This document shows positions 27,986-36,798 of a DNA stretch of 64,000 nucleotides, piece by piece (within the stretch, counting starts at the first letter, position 1; every line of letters begins with the position of its first letter). Origin of the DNA: Lachnospiraceae bacterium (GTDB lineage: Bacteria > Bacillota > Clostridia > Lachnospirales > Lachnospiraceae). The notes under the pieces were generated by a model. The model saw only the letters and a program-made list of their open reading frames with translations. It was not told the DNA's origin and did not search any database. A program made the translations under genes and the position numbers. Where the stretch lies: NCBI GenBank assembly GCA_910575475.1, contig CAJTGD010000010.1, forward strand, positions 62,001-126,000. Reading direction: 5' to 3'.

Positions 27986-28186
27986 CGCTTGCGCCTCCAT
28001 TTCCGGTGAAAAACTGCTCTTTACGCTGCGCCCCCTGCCGTATCGATCATTCCGCATGGCAGGACCAGATGCTTCTGATTCGTTGTGCGGAGGGTTGACC
28101 GCAATCATTTCCGTCATATGTCGGAAATATTATAACACAGGTTTCAGAAAAAATCCAAATATAGATTGGAATCACATACCTGAACG

Positions 28187-28588
28187 CTATGCCTGATTTA
28201 AAAATGCGGCCAGCTTTTTATCCTCTGTAGTGATATGCGTGATCAGGACACTGATATGTTTATTCAGTTTTCCCAATTCTGCAATCGTCGGACCGGATAC
28301 CGCTATCTGAGATGTGATCTCCTTCAATGTCTGTTTGTATTTTTCATGAAAAATCCTGTGGGCAGGCATCCCAGGATAGCCGCTCTGCTTCTGGAGCTGC
28401 TCTTCATGCGAAAAATGCTGGTTTACATATTGGTTCAGAAATTGGATGGTTTCATTCATAGATGCCCGCCCTTTCCCCTCATTGCAGGCATCCAGCAATT
28501 TGTTCACCGCCCGGATCAGCTCCCGGTGCTCCTGGTCTATCGTTGCGTTCCCCGTTTCCAGCGCCTTCGTAAATTCATATCTGTTCAT
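28187..28588 (-). CDS. Bacteriohemerythrin
   Basis: This 133-residue four-helix protein has the di-iron ligands of the hemerythrin family: IDQEHRELI, HFSHEEQ, HRIFHEKY and HITTEDKK. It would bind oxygen or sense redox state in the cytoplasm, useful to an anaerobe meeting traces of O2. ATG 28588 follows GGAGGAGG. It lies between two minus-strand genes; the lipoprotein upstream ends 32 bases before its start. Confidence 0.9.
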   Translation of the reverse strand: MNRYEFTKALETGNATIDQEHRELIRAVNKLLDACNEGKGRASMNETIQFLNQYVNQHFSHEEQLQKQSGYPGMPAHRIFHEKYKQTLKEITSQIAVSGPTIAELGKLNKHISVLITHITTEDKKLAAFLNQA

Positions 28589-28620
28589 TTGTATCCTCCT
28601 CCCATTTCGACGTATGACGA

Positions 28621-30000
28621 TCATATGATATCATGAAAACAGACCGGATTCAAGCTATTGTTAAGCCTCTCCATTCCCTGAGCCGGAACCCAGGACCATG
28701 CAAATCCTGAACAAGCGCCTGGCGGCTTCTGCCGCAGCACTTCCGTCCCATACATCTCTTCCCACTGTTCCGGAGTCAGCCGCGGCTTATGCCAGGTTCC
28801 CTCCCGGTTCTCCTCTGACGGCAGGATCCGGTTCGATACATACTGCACCCCTCCGCCTTCCAAAGGACGGACCGCCACCTCGTGGGCATATACTTTGGAC
28901 ATGCCTGCAAAGGGAAATACCACATTGACTGTCAGCGTGATAGTTCCGTCGCTGTTTTTCGTATACTGAACCACTTCCGGATATGGATACTCCAGGTTTT
29001 CTACTTCATAAAAGCCTCTCGGCTTATATTCATACGTCCCATCCTCCGGAAAGAACACCGTTTTTGACTGCAATGTACCGCTGTCTATATTAATATAGCT
29101 TTGAATCACATTCTCAAATTCATCTTTCGGAATCCTGTATACCGCGCCGACCCCTAAGTTGTCGTCCATAACATACGGAACCTGCCTGCCGTTTACCCTG
29201 GGGTAAAACAGGTCATACAGGTCATAGAAATCCAAAGCCCCAAACTCATTCTCATTCCAATCCGCCAGAAACAGGTTGTTCCTCTCATAACCGACAGGAA
29301 GGATATACTTCCGGTTTAGCTCCCTGCATGTTTCGTCTAAAGGCAGCACCCGGAACGCGGCATACTCGCTGGCTGCACTCATCGTGAGCACATAAAACGA
29401 TTCGGAAAAATAGCTGCCGGAAAACATAAGATACCCGTCCTCCGTATATTTCCACCGGTCTGCATGAAAACCGGCTGTAGATACCATTTCCATGTCCTGA
29501 TCCTTATACTTGTAATAACTGGCGGCTGCCTCTACCTCCCCGTCTTCTGTCTTCAGGTCATATTTCACAATCCCGTCCAAGGTTCCCTCCAGGTCATTGA
29601 TTTTAAGAATGGTCAGCTTTCCTTCCTTTTTTGCGTCTACTTTCCCACAGAAGCTGATGACCTGCTCCGGTTCTGTCATGTCGATCTGGTTCCTTCCGTC
29701 AACGGCCGCGTAACCATGACCGCCAAATTGGTTTACAATACTGCGGAACATTTCCAAGTCGTCCATACGTCCTGCTTCCTCGGCATTTCTAAAAAGCTCA
29801 TATCCAATCTCGATCACCGGGTCTGATTTCTCCTGGACCTCCTTCCCGGGCTTTGCCGCCCCGTTCCCCTGTTCATCATCTCCAGATTCCGTGCGGGGTG
29901 TATCAGCACATCCGGATATACCCAAAAGCAAAATAAGAAGAAGAACGAACCAGTTTCTTCCTATCTTCTGCTTGTACCTGTCTTTTCCTTCAAACCTCAT
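28621..30000 (-). CDS. Lipoprotein of unknown function
   Basis: This 459-residue protein has a basic N-terminus, a hydrophobic stretch (WFVLLLILLLGISGC) and a lipobox with Cys at about residue 31, so it should be anchored outside the membrane. The mature part has no domain that I recognise; it is rich in Tyr and acidic residues and has a repeated beta-type pattern. ATG 30000 follows TGGAGGCAG. A BlaI-type operator CTACACGTGTAG lies 57 bases upstream (30057-30068), so it may once have been controlled by the BlaI-like repressor whose remnant lies divergently at 30115. Confidence 0.75.
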   Translation of the reverse strand: MRFEGKDRYKQKIGRNWFVLLLILLLGISGCADTPRTESGDDEQGNGAAKPGKEVQEKSDPVIEIGYELFRNAEEAGRMDDLEMFRSIVNQFGGHGYAAVDGRNQIDMTEPEQVISFCGKVDAKKEGKLTILKINDLEGTLDGIVKYDLKTEDGEVEAAASYYKYKDQDMEMVSTAGFHADRWKYTEDGYLMFSGSYFSESFYVLTMSAASEYAAFRVLPLDETCRELNRKYILPVGYERNNLFLADWNENEFGALDFYDLYDLFYPRVNGRQVPYVMDDNLGVGAVYRIPKDEFENVIQSYINIDSGTLQSKTVFFPEDGTYEYKPRGFYEVENLEYPYPEVVQYTKNSDGTITLTVNVVFPFAGMSKVYAHEVAVRPLEGGGVQYVSNRILPSEENREGTWHKPRLTPEQWEEMYGTEVLRQKPPGACSGFAWSWVPAQGMERLNNSLNPVCFHDII

Positions 30001-30056
30001 ATCTGCCTCCATTCATCTGTTCTAAATCCCGCGTATCTATAAGCTTCAAAAAAATA

Positions 30057-30068
30057 CTACACGTGTAG
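30057..30068. promoter_or_regulatory. BlaI/MecI-type operator
   Basis: The perfect palindrome CTACACGTGTAG contains the family consensus TACAnnTGTA. It lies between the lipoprotein gene (minus) and the broken blaI-like gene (plus). Confidence 0.65.
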
Positions 30069-30114
30069 GATTTGAAAGTCAAGAGAAAAATGGAAATAGA
30101 TGATATTCTACTGA

Positions 30115-30363
30115 GAGTCTTTCTGTATCAAGCGTCTGGTGACGAAAGGCGCCCTCTCTTATGAGAAGCAGGGCCGGATATTCGTCTACACCCCGCTTGT
30201 ATTGGAGCGGGAGTATGTGTGCCAGGAAAGCCGTTCGTTTCTGAAACGCTTTTACGGCGGGGATATGACTGCCATGCTGTCCGCATACATAGAAGATGAC
30301 GGTCTGTCCGATACGGAGCTTGAACAGCTTCGCACCCTGCTTTCTGTAAAAAAGGATAAATGA
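30115..30363 (+). pseudogene. BlaI/MecI family repressor, 5'-truncated
   Basis: The frame matches the C-terminal two-thirds of BlaI-type repressors: the end of the recognition helix region (RLVTKGALSYEKQGRIFVYT), then EREYVCQESRSFLKRFYGGD and the dimerisation helices to DTELEQLRTLLS. The first 40 or so residues of the HTH are missing; in-frame TGA at 30112-30114 lies directly upstream. It cannot bind DNA in this form. It is followed 50 bases later by a fragment of its normal partner, the BlaR1-like M56 protein. Confidence 0.75.
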
Positions 30364-30413
30364 GTTTGGTTCCGGCTTGTCCGGGTTAAGAAAACAAAAA
30401 GGAGACTATACCT

Positions 30414-30656
30414 ATGGCTGATTTTATGATCCGTTTTCTTATATGCAACCTGTTCATCTGTGCCCTGGTTGGAATCCTTCTGGCCGCCAGGCATTTATTG
30501 ATAAATATTCTGTCAGGCCGGATGCAGTATCACCTGTGGTTTCTACTGCTCGGCCTGCTTACCGTCCCGTTCCTGCCGCTCCGCCTGACAGGTTTTCCAA
30601 TGCTGGAGGCCGACGTCATTACACCAGAATCATCCCCTGTTTTCCTCTCTTTCTAA
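30414..30656 (+). pseudogene. BlaR1/MecR1-like (M56) protein, N-terminal fragment
   Basis: The 80-residue frame holds two membrane segments (FMIRFLICNLFICALVGILL and MQYHLWFLLLGLLTVPFLPL) typical of the N-terminus of M56 antirepressors, with a good start (AAGGAGAC upstream). Similarity stops near residue 70. From about base 30630 the DNA is the antisense of the acetolactate synthase gene's last codons, so the M56 gene has been cut by a rearrangement. The peptidase domain is lost. Confidence 0.7.
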
Positions 30657-32054
30657 AATCATGTCATTCAGGGCGTTTCCCGGCGGAACAATGGGCATGA
30701 CATTGGCTTCTCTGTCTATAATAAACTCAATCACCGTAGGTATTTTTGTATTCTGCTTTGCAGTGTTTAAAGCTGTTTTTATATCTTCTGTCTTTGTGAC
30801 GCGGATTCCTTTTGCACCATAGCTTTCTGCCAGCGCAATGAAATCCGGCGTATATTCCGGACAATCATGACCAGGCTGGCTGCAGCCAATCTCACAGCTT
30901 TTCCGGTAGCGCATACAGGTACTCGAATACCGCCTTTCATAAAACATTTCCTGCCATTGCCGCACATTCCCCAAGTATCCGTTATTCAGTATGCAGATAA
31001 TAATTGGCAGTTCATAAACAACCGCAGTCGCCATTTCCTGGATATTCATCTGCATACCGCCATCGCCGGATATGACAATGACATCCTTATGCGGATTGCC
31101 AAGTTTTGCTCCGATTGCCGCAGGAAAACCATACCCCATTGTCCCCAGGCCGCCCGATGTCAGCATTTGTTTATTCTCACCAAGATCAAGAAATTGTGTT
31201 GTCCATAATTGGTTTTGCCCTACATCCGTAACGATAACAGCATCTTTGAACATTTCGTTTATGGATTGAATGATCATCTGCGGCGTCAGGCCGGACGCAC
31301 CCATATCAATCGGATATTCCTTTTTCCAACGGCTGATTTCATCCGTCCACTCTGAGATATGAAGCGGCTTTGCCTTCTCAAGCAAAGCGCATATGGCCTT
31401 TTTCGCGTCAGCTACGATCGGAACATCCACATCAATATTACGGGAAATAGATGCCGCATCCACATCAATATGGATGATCTTTGCATTTACCGCAAATTCT
31501 TCTATTTTCCCTGTAATGCGGTCATTAAACCGGGTTCCTATGGAAAAAAGGACGTCACAATGACTGATCGCTGCATTGGCGGCATAGCGCCCATGGATCC
31601 CTATGTTGCCGACATAAAAACTGTTCGTTGTGGGAATTGTGCCCTTTCCCATGATCGTCGTAATAACAGGCACACCTGTCAGCTCTGCAAGCTGTGTCAT
31701 CTCCTTCTCTGCATGGGCAATATGAACTCCGCCGCCGATCAGGAACACAGGCTTCACCGCATGGTTTAAGATGTCCAGCGCCTTATTTAACTGTCCCATA
31801 TGTACGGAGGTATTCGGCTTGTAACCCCTGACCGCAATTTCCTCCGGATAGAAATCGCTGCCATATGCCCGTTGAATATCCTTTGGCAGATCAACAACCA
31901 CTACCCCCGGTTTTCCGGTCTTTGCAATATAAAAAGCCTTTTTGATCGTTTCCGCCAAATCCTCCCTCTTCCGTACCGTTACGGCATATTTACAGATACT
32001 TCTTGTAATGCCCACAATGTCTACCTCCTGAAAGGCGTCATTCCCGATAAGAAA
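30630..32054 (-). pseudogene. ilvB: Acetolactate synthase large subunit, N-terminally truncated
   Basis: The 461-residue frame from GTG 32015 matches the acetohydroxyacid synthase catalytic subunit from about residue 115 onward. It has the middle domain (GGGVHIAHAEKEMTQLAEL), the TPP-pyrophosphate domain with GDGGMQMNIQEMATAVVYEL and NNGYLGNVRQWQEMFYERRY, and the normal C-terminus. The N-terminal PYR domain with the catalytic glutamate is missing; similarity can be traced upstream only to 32054 (IGNDAFQEVDI), above which is a stop. By chance the codons for QEV supply AGGAGG 6-8 bases before GTG 32015, so the truncated protein could be made, but it should be inactive. Both ends are rearrangement points. 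Confidence 0.8.
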
Positions 32055-32427
32055 TCAAAATCAACTTCTCCAAAGCAGTGTTGCGCCTGCAATTTATACA
32101 CAAATTATACCGCAAAATGTTACCCAAAAGATAACCGCTTTGGAAACTTACCTTAATACATAATCTGGCTGCAAATCATAATTTTTCTTGCATTTTTTTG
32201 GTTTGTATTGTATATTATAGGTATTGAAAGAGGTGTAAGTTTTAGGACTGCACTGGGAGAGTCACTCTATGGCTCTCTTTTATGTTGTCCATCTCCAGAG
32301 TGAACATCACAGATATGGCTTCCCTGTTTCCATTCCTTTAATCGGATAAATCGGACATTATTTTTCGTTGCCGGACTCAGGCAACAAAATCCCCGCAATA
32401 TGCAGGCTTCCCATCAAAGCGTCGATG
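32055..32427. other. Gap above the truncated ilvB
   Basis: Apart from the candidate short transcript at 32188-32285, nothing codes in this stretch. It contains the breakpoint where ilvB similarity ends. Confidence 0.5.
32188..32285 (+). ncRNA. Candidate short transcript
   Basis: TTGCAT (32188-32193) and TATATT (32211-32216) with a 17-base spacer form a good promoter. About 30-60 bases below lies a small GAGAG...CTCTC stem (32256-32278) followed by TTTTAT. No open frame of use lies between. It could be a small RNA or the leader of a lost gene. Confidence 0.35.
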
Positions 32428-32760
32428 CTATTCCCTGTTATTTTCCCCCCAGACACACAGCTGATCCAAAACCTTCATCAAAGATTTCCCTCTGTCACTT
32501 AAGCTGTACTCCACTTTCGGCGGAATCTGAGGATATTCTTTTCTGATGATCAGCCTGTTTGCTTCCAGCTCTTTCAAATTGCTGCTGAGTGTTTTATCGG
32601 ACACATTTTTCAAATAACGTTTTAATTCATTGAATCTTACAACTTTAAATTCCATCAGGCAGTAAAGGATCACCATTTTATGCTTGCCGGCAATCAGCGA
32701 CATCGTATAGCAGAATCCGGTATCCTCAAAATTCGCCTGCTCAATATAATTTCTGATCAT
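32428..32760 (-). CDS. HxlR family transcriptional regulator
   Basis: This 110-residue winged-helix protein has the family core: CYTMSLIAGKHKMVILYCLM at the start of the wHTH, KYLKNVSDKTLSSNLKELEA as recognition region and PPKVEYSLSDRGKSL in the wing. ATG 32760 follows AAGGAG. HxlR proteins respond to electrophiles or redox state. It is divergent from a flavin reductase gene at 33079, the usual arrangement for a regulator and its target. Confidence 0.9.
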   Translation of the reverse strand: MIRNYIEQANFEDTGFCYTMSLIAGKHKMVILYCLMEFKVVRFNELKRYLKNVSDKTLSSNLKELEANRLIIRKEYPQIPPKVEYSLSDRGKSLMKVLDQLCVWGENNRE

Positions 32761-32972
32761 TTTTCTGCAACTCCTTACTATATTGACCAGATACCGCACA
32801 GCAATTATGCGATTACTGTTTACACCCTTTGGGTGTTCCAGTAACAGTATCCAGCCCATTTCAAGTCGCCTTCAGCGAGGGGCTGGATATATGACAGCCA
32901 CTACTTCATCGGACGGACGCCATGCAACAAGGTGCATGACGCCGTGTGAAAAGTATCGCTTTCCTTTATGAT

Positions 32973-33024
32973 AGTACCTTACAAATAAGACAGTACTTGT
33001 GTTTTTTATGTTATCCTTTATAAT
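32973..33024 (+). promoter_or_regulatory. Promoter and operator for the flavin reductase gene
   Basis: TTGTGT (32997-33002) and TATAAT (33019-33024) are 16 bases apart. AGTAC (32973-32977) and GTACT (32993-32997) form an inverted repeat overlapping the -35, a likely HxlR site. The remaining stretch from 32761 to 32972 shows no gene. Confidence 0.55.
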
Positions 33025-33078
33025 TATAGATACAGACACAGATTCTGTCAATCCTATACGAGAAATGAGGTATTCATA

Positions 33079-33645
33079 ATGAGAAAAAAACTCAATATCA
33101 CAGAAGGAATTTTTCCAATGCCGGTTTTAATGGTGGCCACCTACAACGAAGACGGAAGTGTAAATGTCATGAATGCTGCCTGGGGCACCATGCAGGAGCG
33201 CGGCAATGTAGCCCTTAATCTGACGGAAACTCATAAAACAGTGAAAAATATCAAGGCAAGAGGCGCCTTTACAGTAAGCATTGCCGATGCCGCACATGTC
33301 GTTGAGGCGGACTATTTTGGTGTCGAGTCGGGCAACAAGGCGACAGATAAATTCGAGAAGAGCGGCCTCACCGCAGTCAGATCGGAAACTGTTGATGCGC
33401 CGGTCATCAACGAATTTCCAATCTGTTTAGAGTGTGAGTTTATCGAATATCAGGGCAGCGGATATGGATGCGGTGTGATCGGCAAGGTCGTAAATGTTAC
33501 CGCAGACGAACGTGTAATCGTGAACGGCAGAATCGACATGTCCCTCGTAAATGCCATTGCATTTGATCCATATACACATGGATATTATAAAGTATCCGAA
33601 AGAGTCGGCGAGGCATTCAAGGACGGGCTGGCGTTGAAAAAATGA
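33079..33645 (+). CDS. Flavin reductase family protein
   Basis: This 188-residue protein has the flavin-reductase-like fold: PMPVLMVATYNEDGSVNVMN near the N-terminus and LNLTETHKTVKNIKARGAFT as the flavin-phosphate region. DYFGVESGNKATDKFEKSGL is the common middle motif. It probably binds FMN and reduces it or a small substrate with NAD(P)H in the cytoplasm. The neighbouring HxlR gene points away and likely controls it. Its stop is two bases from the stop of the convergent DinB-like gene. Confidence 0.88.
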   Translation: MRKKLNITEGIFPMPVLMVATYNEDGSVNVMNAAWGTMQERGNVALNLTETHKTVKNIKARGAFTVSIADAAHVVEADYFGVESGNKATDKFEKSGLTAVRSETVDAPVINEFPICLECEFIEYQGSGYGCGVIGKVVNVTADERVIVNGRIDMSLVNAIAFDPYTHGYYKVSERVGEAFKDGLALKK

Positions 33646-33647
33646 GA

Positions 33648-34430
33648 TTAAGTGTTCCGAAATTCCATTCCTGTCAGTCCAAAATCGGCAGATGATACAG
33701 AAAGGTTGCCACTGGCAGCCTTTCTGCATACGATGGTATTCAGACAAGGCGGCAGATGCATCATGTGATGTCCCGTCAGGGGCGTCAGGATCATGCCGCC
33801 TCTCGTTAATCTTCCCCAGAATACCAGTAACCACACGGACCGGAAGTCCGTAGTCACGCCGCCTTCCTCCAGAATCCTCATCACCCACTCTTCCGGCACC
33901 ATAGACTGCACCTGCTCCAATGTCAGGTTTTCTAATATGCCGCGGGTATTCTTTCCCACCTCGATCATATACTCCCGGAGCGCTTCCGCATGAATCCCTT
34001 TTCCGAACGCCGCCGCTTCGTCAAATTCCAGCGCGTTGCCTGTATCTGTAATGGATGCCCCGATCCTTCTCTTCCATTCCTCATTAAAAATCTGCCCCTG
34101 ATCCATCATTAAAATATTGCTCACCAGATCCTCGATACGGTATGTATGCCAAAGCTGCCAGCACAGAGGAACCGTTTTTGTCCCTGCATAATGCAGATCC
34201 ACCTCACAATCCTCTCTCGGCACGATCACATTCTGGTTGCCCGCCAGCATATGATCCAGAACATAATCCGCAATGGTTTTTTCAGTCCTCCCGGAAATCT
34301 CAGCAGGATGCACCATGCCGTGAACCTCTAATGCCAGCTCCCGGATTTTTTTGATATCTGTTCCTTTTAAAGCCTGTTTTAATTCATCATACTTTTCATT
34401 GATTGGTGTAAGTAATGCTTCTTTTGTCAT
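33648..34430 (-). CDS. DinB superfamily-like protein
   Basis: This 260-residue cytoplasmic protein begins MTKEALLTPINEKYDELKQA and continues with a His-containing helix (ELALEVHGMVHPAE) and the pattern LCWQLWHTYRIEDLVSNILM, which resembles the metal-binding helices of the DinB/DUF664 four-helix fold. ATG 34430 follows GAGGAG. The last 60 residues look less regular. Function is unknown; DinB-like proteins are often thiol transferases. It converges with the flavin reductase gene. Confidence 0.55.
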   Translation of the reverse strand: MTKEALLTPINEKYDELKQALKGTDIKKIRELALEVHGMVHPAEISGRTEKTIADYVLDHMLAGNQNVIVPREDCEVDLHYAGTKTVPLCWQLWHTYRIEDLVSNILMMDQGQIFNEEWKRRIGASITDTGNALEFDEAAAFGKGIHAEALREYMIEVGKNTRGILENLTLEQVQSMVPEEWVMRILEEGGVTTDFRSVWLLVFWGRLTRGGMILTPLTGHHMMHLPPCLNTIVCRKAASGNLSVSSADFGLTGMEFRNT

Positions 34431-34532
34431 GGGTCAAAACTCCTCTTTTCCGGTACATTATCATGGTTCATCAGATAAATGATCTTCCCAAAATTCTGTC
34501 TACTTTCATTTCAAATCACCTTAAAAAAAAAT

Positions 34533-34793
34533 CTATTTTTTCACATGTGCCGTAATAATGGTATAGCTGTAAGAATTGACAGTTATGATTATATTTTCTA
34601 TTTCACAATACCAATTTTTACCCTGTTTAAAGATCATACATTTTTCAGATAAAATCATTTTTTTGCAATATTCGACCACATCCTCATCCACATCCATATT
34701 GTCCAATTTTAAGTTTCTTTTTATTCTGTCAATTCCCATTTTGGTTGTATGAATTTGATCAATATGATCAAGTAATATCTGCTTCTCTTCCAT
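34533..34793 (-). CDS. DUF3781 domain protein
   Basis: This 86-residue protein has the DUF3781 pattern: DHIDQIHTTKMGIDRIKRNL, VVEYCKKMI and the C-terminal GKNWYCEIENIIITVNSYSY with TIITAH. Function is not known. The Met at 34793 fits the family start, although the ribosome site is weak; upstream ATG at 34811 is the alternative. The gene is AT-rich. A palindrome AACTAATTAGTT (34982-34993) lies upstream and could be an operator. Confidence 0.75.
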   Translation of the reverse strand: MEEKQILLDHIDQIHTTKMGIDRIKRNLKLDNMDVDEDVVEYCKKMILSEKCMIFKQGKNWYCEIENIIITVNSYSYTIITAHVKK

Positions 34794-34981
34794 ATTCAGC
34801 CCATCTATCATCAACGCTATATACAAACATTCAGTTACAAAATAAAAATATATTTTATTTTACCAATATTCACCGTACACACATCGACAAAACGATTTTA
34901 AAATCAACCCTTCCCCTATTTTTTTCTACAGTCCCACATTGAGGAAACTTTTTTGTTTACTCCGCCCCTTCCCGCGTAGTC

Positions 34982-34993
34982 AACTAATTAGTT
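34982..34993. promoter_or_regulatory. Palindrome AACTAATTAGTT
   Basis: A perfect 12-bp AT-rich palindrome of MarR-operator type lies upstream of the DUF3781 gene and just below the methyltransferase-like gene. Confidence 0.35.
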
Positions 34994-35033
34994 TACAAAT
35001 CCTCTTTTTGATTTCCATAGAAATTCCAACCTA

Positions 35034-35444
35034 TCATTTCCTGCCCAGATATCTGCAAACCTTTTTCTGATACTCTAAATATTCCTCCCCAAATACTTCC
35101 TTCAAAAATCTTTCTTCCACATATACGATCTGCAGATGCAGCATCACTCCCGCAAAGACAGAAGCCGCCAATAAAATCCAATGAAAAAACATCAGCAGAA
35201 TCCCGATATACACGAGATCAAACCCTAAAAAAGCAGGATTCCTGCTGAACCAATAAATGCCATTTGTCACCAATTCTGTCTGATCCGTTTTGATTCCTTT
35301 TCTGCTTTGGGCAATCATCTTAATGAAATAGCATCCGTAAAATACCAATAAAACCGCAATACCTGTCACCTGAAATATCAAGACTTTCTCCTCATATTCG
35401 ATTCCTTTTTTTGCTAAACCGCAGGCCGTAATTTCGAAAATCAT
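35034..35444 (-). pseudogene. Isoprenylcysteine methyltransferase-like protein with an internal deletion
   Basis: This 136-residue membrane protein has the family's C-terminal signature: TELVTNGIYWFSRNPAFLGF, then DLVYIGILLMF and EERFLKEVFGEEYLEYQKKV. In relatives as I recall them, about 70 residues with two membrane segments separate the early GIKTDQ from the late TELVT. Here they are joined directly as GIKTDQTELVT, so an in-frame deletion is likely. The frame remains open, so a product could be made. A natural short variant is the alternative. Confidence 0.5.
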
Positions 35445-35518
35445 CGTTCTTCAGGTCCTGCGGTTTTAATGTAATTTCTTTTTCTGTACTGTACTATTCA
35501 CATTTGTAATACAGCTCC

Positions 35519-36775
35519 TTATTCCTGATCATTCGTCAGGTTCAGCTTGTCCAGCACATAAAAGGCCAGGCTCAGAAGCATCCCCACGATACACGCCAGC
35601 ACCATTCCGGTCAGTTCTACATTTCCCAGCTTCACGGAAATCCCGGACAGACCTGTGACAAAGATCACTGAGGTCAGCGTCAGGTTTCTGGAACGCCCGT
35701 AATCCACCTGAGAATCTACCAGGATCCGGATGCCGGACGCGCCGATCATCCCGTACAGCAGGAAGGAAATCCCGCCGATCACCGGCCCCGGAACCGTCTG
35801 GATCAGCATGGACAGCTTTCCGATCACGGAACAGAGAATGGAGAGCACTGCCGCTCCCGCGATCACCCGCACGCTGTAAACCTTTGTAACCGCCATCACG
35901 CCGATATTTTCTCCGTAGGTCGTGGTCGGTACGGAACCGATCATACCGGAGAGCATGGTGGAAAAATTATCTCCGAAGAGAGACCGGTGCAGCCCCGGGT
36001 CTTTCAGCAAATCCCGTCCTACGATCTTGCTGGTCACGACCTGGTGGCCGATATGCTCCGAAGTGATCACCAGGATCACAGGAAGGATCGTCAGGATCGC
36101 CCCGATGTCAAACTTCGGCAGCTGGAAATTGGGCAGCGCGAAAAACGGCGCCTTTGCCACCTCCGCGAAGTCCACGATCCCACAGAACAAAGCGGCGATA
36201 TATCCCGCGATGACTGCGATCAGGATCGGGATCACCGACAAAAATCCCTTGAACATAATATTTCCGAACACAGCCACGCCTAGCGTCACCACAAAGACGA
36301 TCACATGCTTCATATTGATGGTTTCATCCAGAAGCCCTGCGTTTCCCGCCGCGCTCCCGGCAAGCTCCAGCCCAATCAGCGCCACCACCGGGCCCATGGC
36401 CGCAGGCGGAAGCACCACATTGATCCAGTCCGAACCGAATTTATAAATGATAAAGGCTACGATACAGCCGCAGAAACCGACAGCCACAAAGCCGCCCAGC
36501 GCATATTCATACCCCATCTGGTTAATGACGATCCCCGCAGGCGCAAGAAACGCGAAGCTGGAGCCAAGGTAGGCCGGCGCCTTCCCCTTTGTGACCGCAA
36601 TAAAGAGAAGCGTTCCCACACCATTCATAAACAGAACGATGGCCGGATTGATCCCAAAGATAAAGGGCACCAGCACCGTTGCGCCGAACATGGCGAACAT
36701 GTGCTGGATACTCAGCGGAATCAGCAGATTCACAGGAACCTTCTCTTCAACCTGTATAATATTTCTTTCTCTCAT
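35519..36775 (-). CDS. uraA: Uracil permease (NCS2 family)
   Basis: This 418-residue membrane protein has about 14 hydrophobic segments. The N-terminal LSIQHMFAMFGATVLVPFIF and the later SEHIGHQVVTSKIVGRDLLK, SVPTTTYGENIGVMAVTKVY and VPGPVIGGISFLLYGMIGAS are hallmarks of UraA-type uracil/H+ symporters. ATG 36775 follows AAGGAG. It lies 23 bases below the TIM-barrel isomerase gene, probably in one transcript from the promoter at 37864. The pairing with an isomerase is unusual for a pyrimidine gene. Confidence 0.9.
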   Translation of the reverse strand: MRERNIIQVEEKVPVNLLIPLSIQHMFAMFGATVLVPFIFGINPAIVLFMNGVGTLLFIAVTKGKAPAYLGSSFAFLAPAGIVINQMGYEYALGGFVAVGFCGCIVAFIIYKFGSDWINVVLPPAAMGPVVALIGLELAGSAAGNAGLLDETINMKHVIVFVVTLGVAVFGNIMFKGFLSVIPILIAVIAGYIAALFCGIVDFAEVAKAPFFALPNFQLPKFDIGAILTILPVILVITSEHIGHQVVTSKIVGRDLLKDPGLHRSLFGDNFSTMLSGMIGSVPTTTYGENIGVMAVTKVYSVRVIAGAAVLSILCSVIGKLSMLIQTVPGPVIGGISFLLYGMIGASGIRILVDSQVDYGRSRNLTLTSVIFVTGLSGISVKLGNVELTGMVLACIVGMLLSLAFYVLDKLNLTNDQE

Positions 36776-36798
36776 TGTCCTCTCCTTCATGCCTGATT

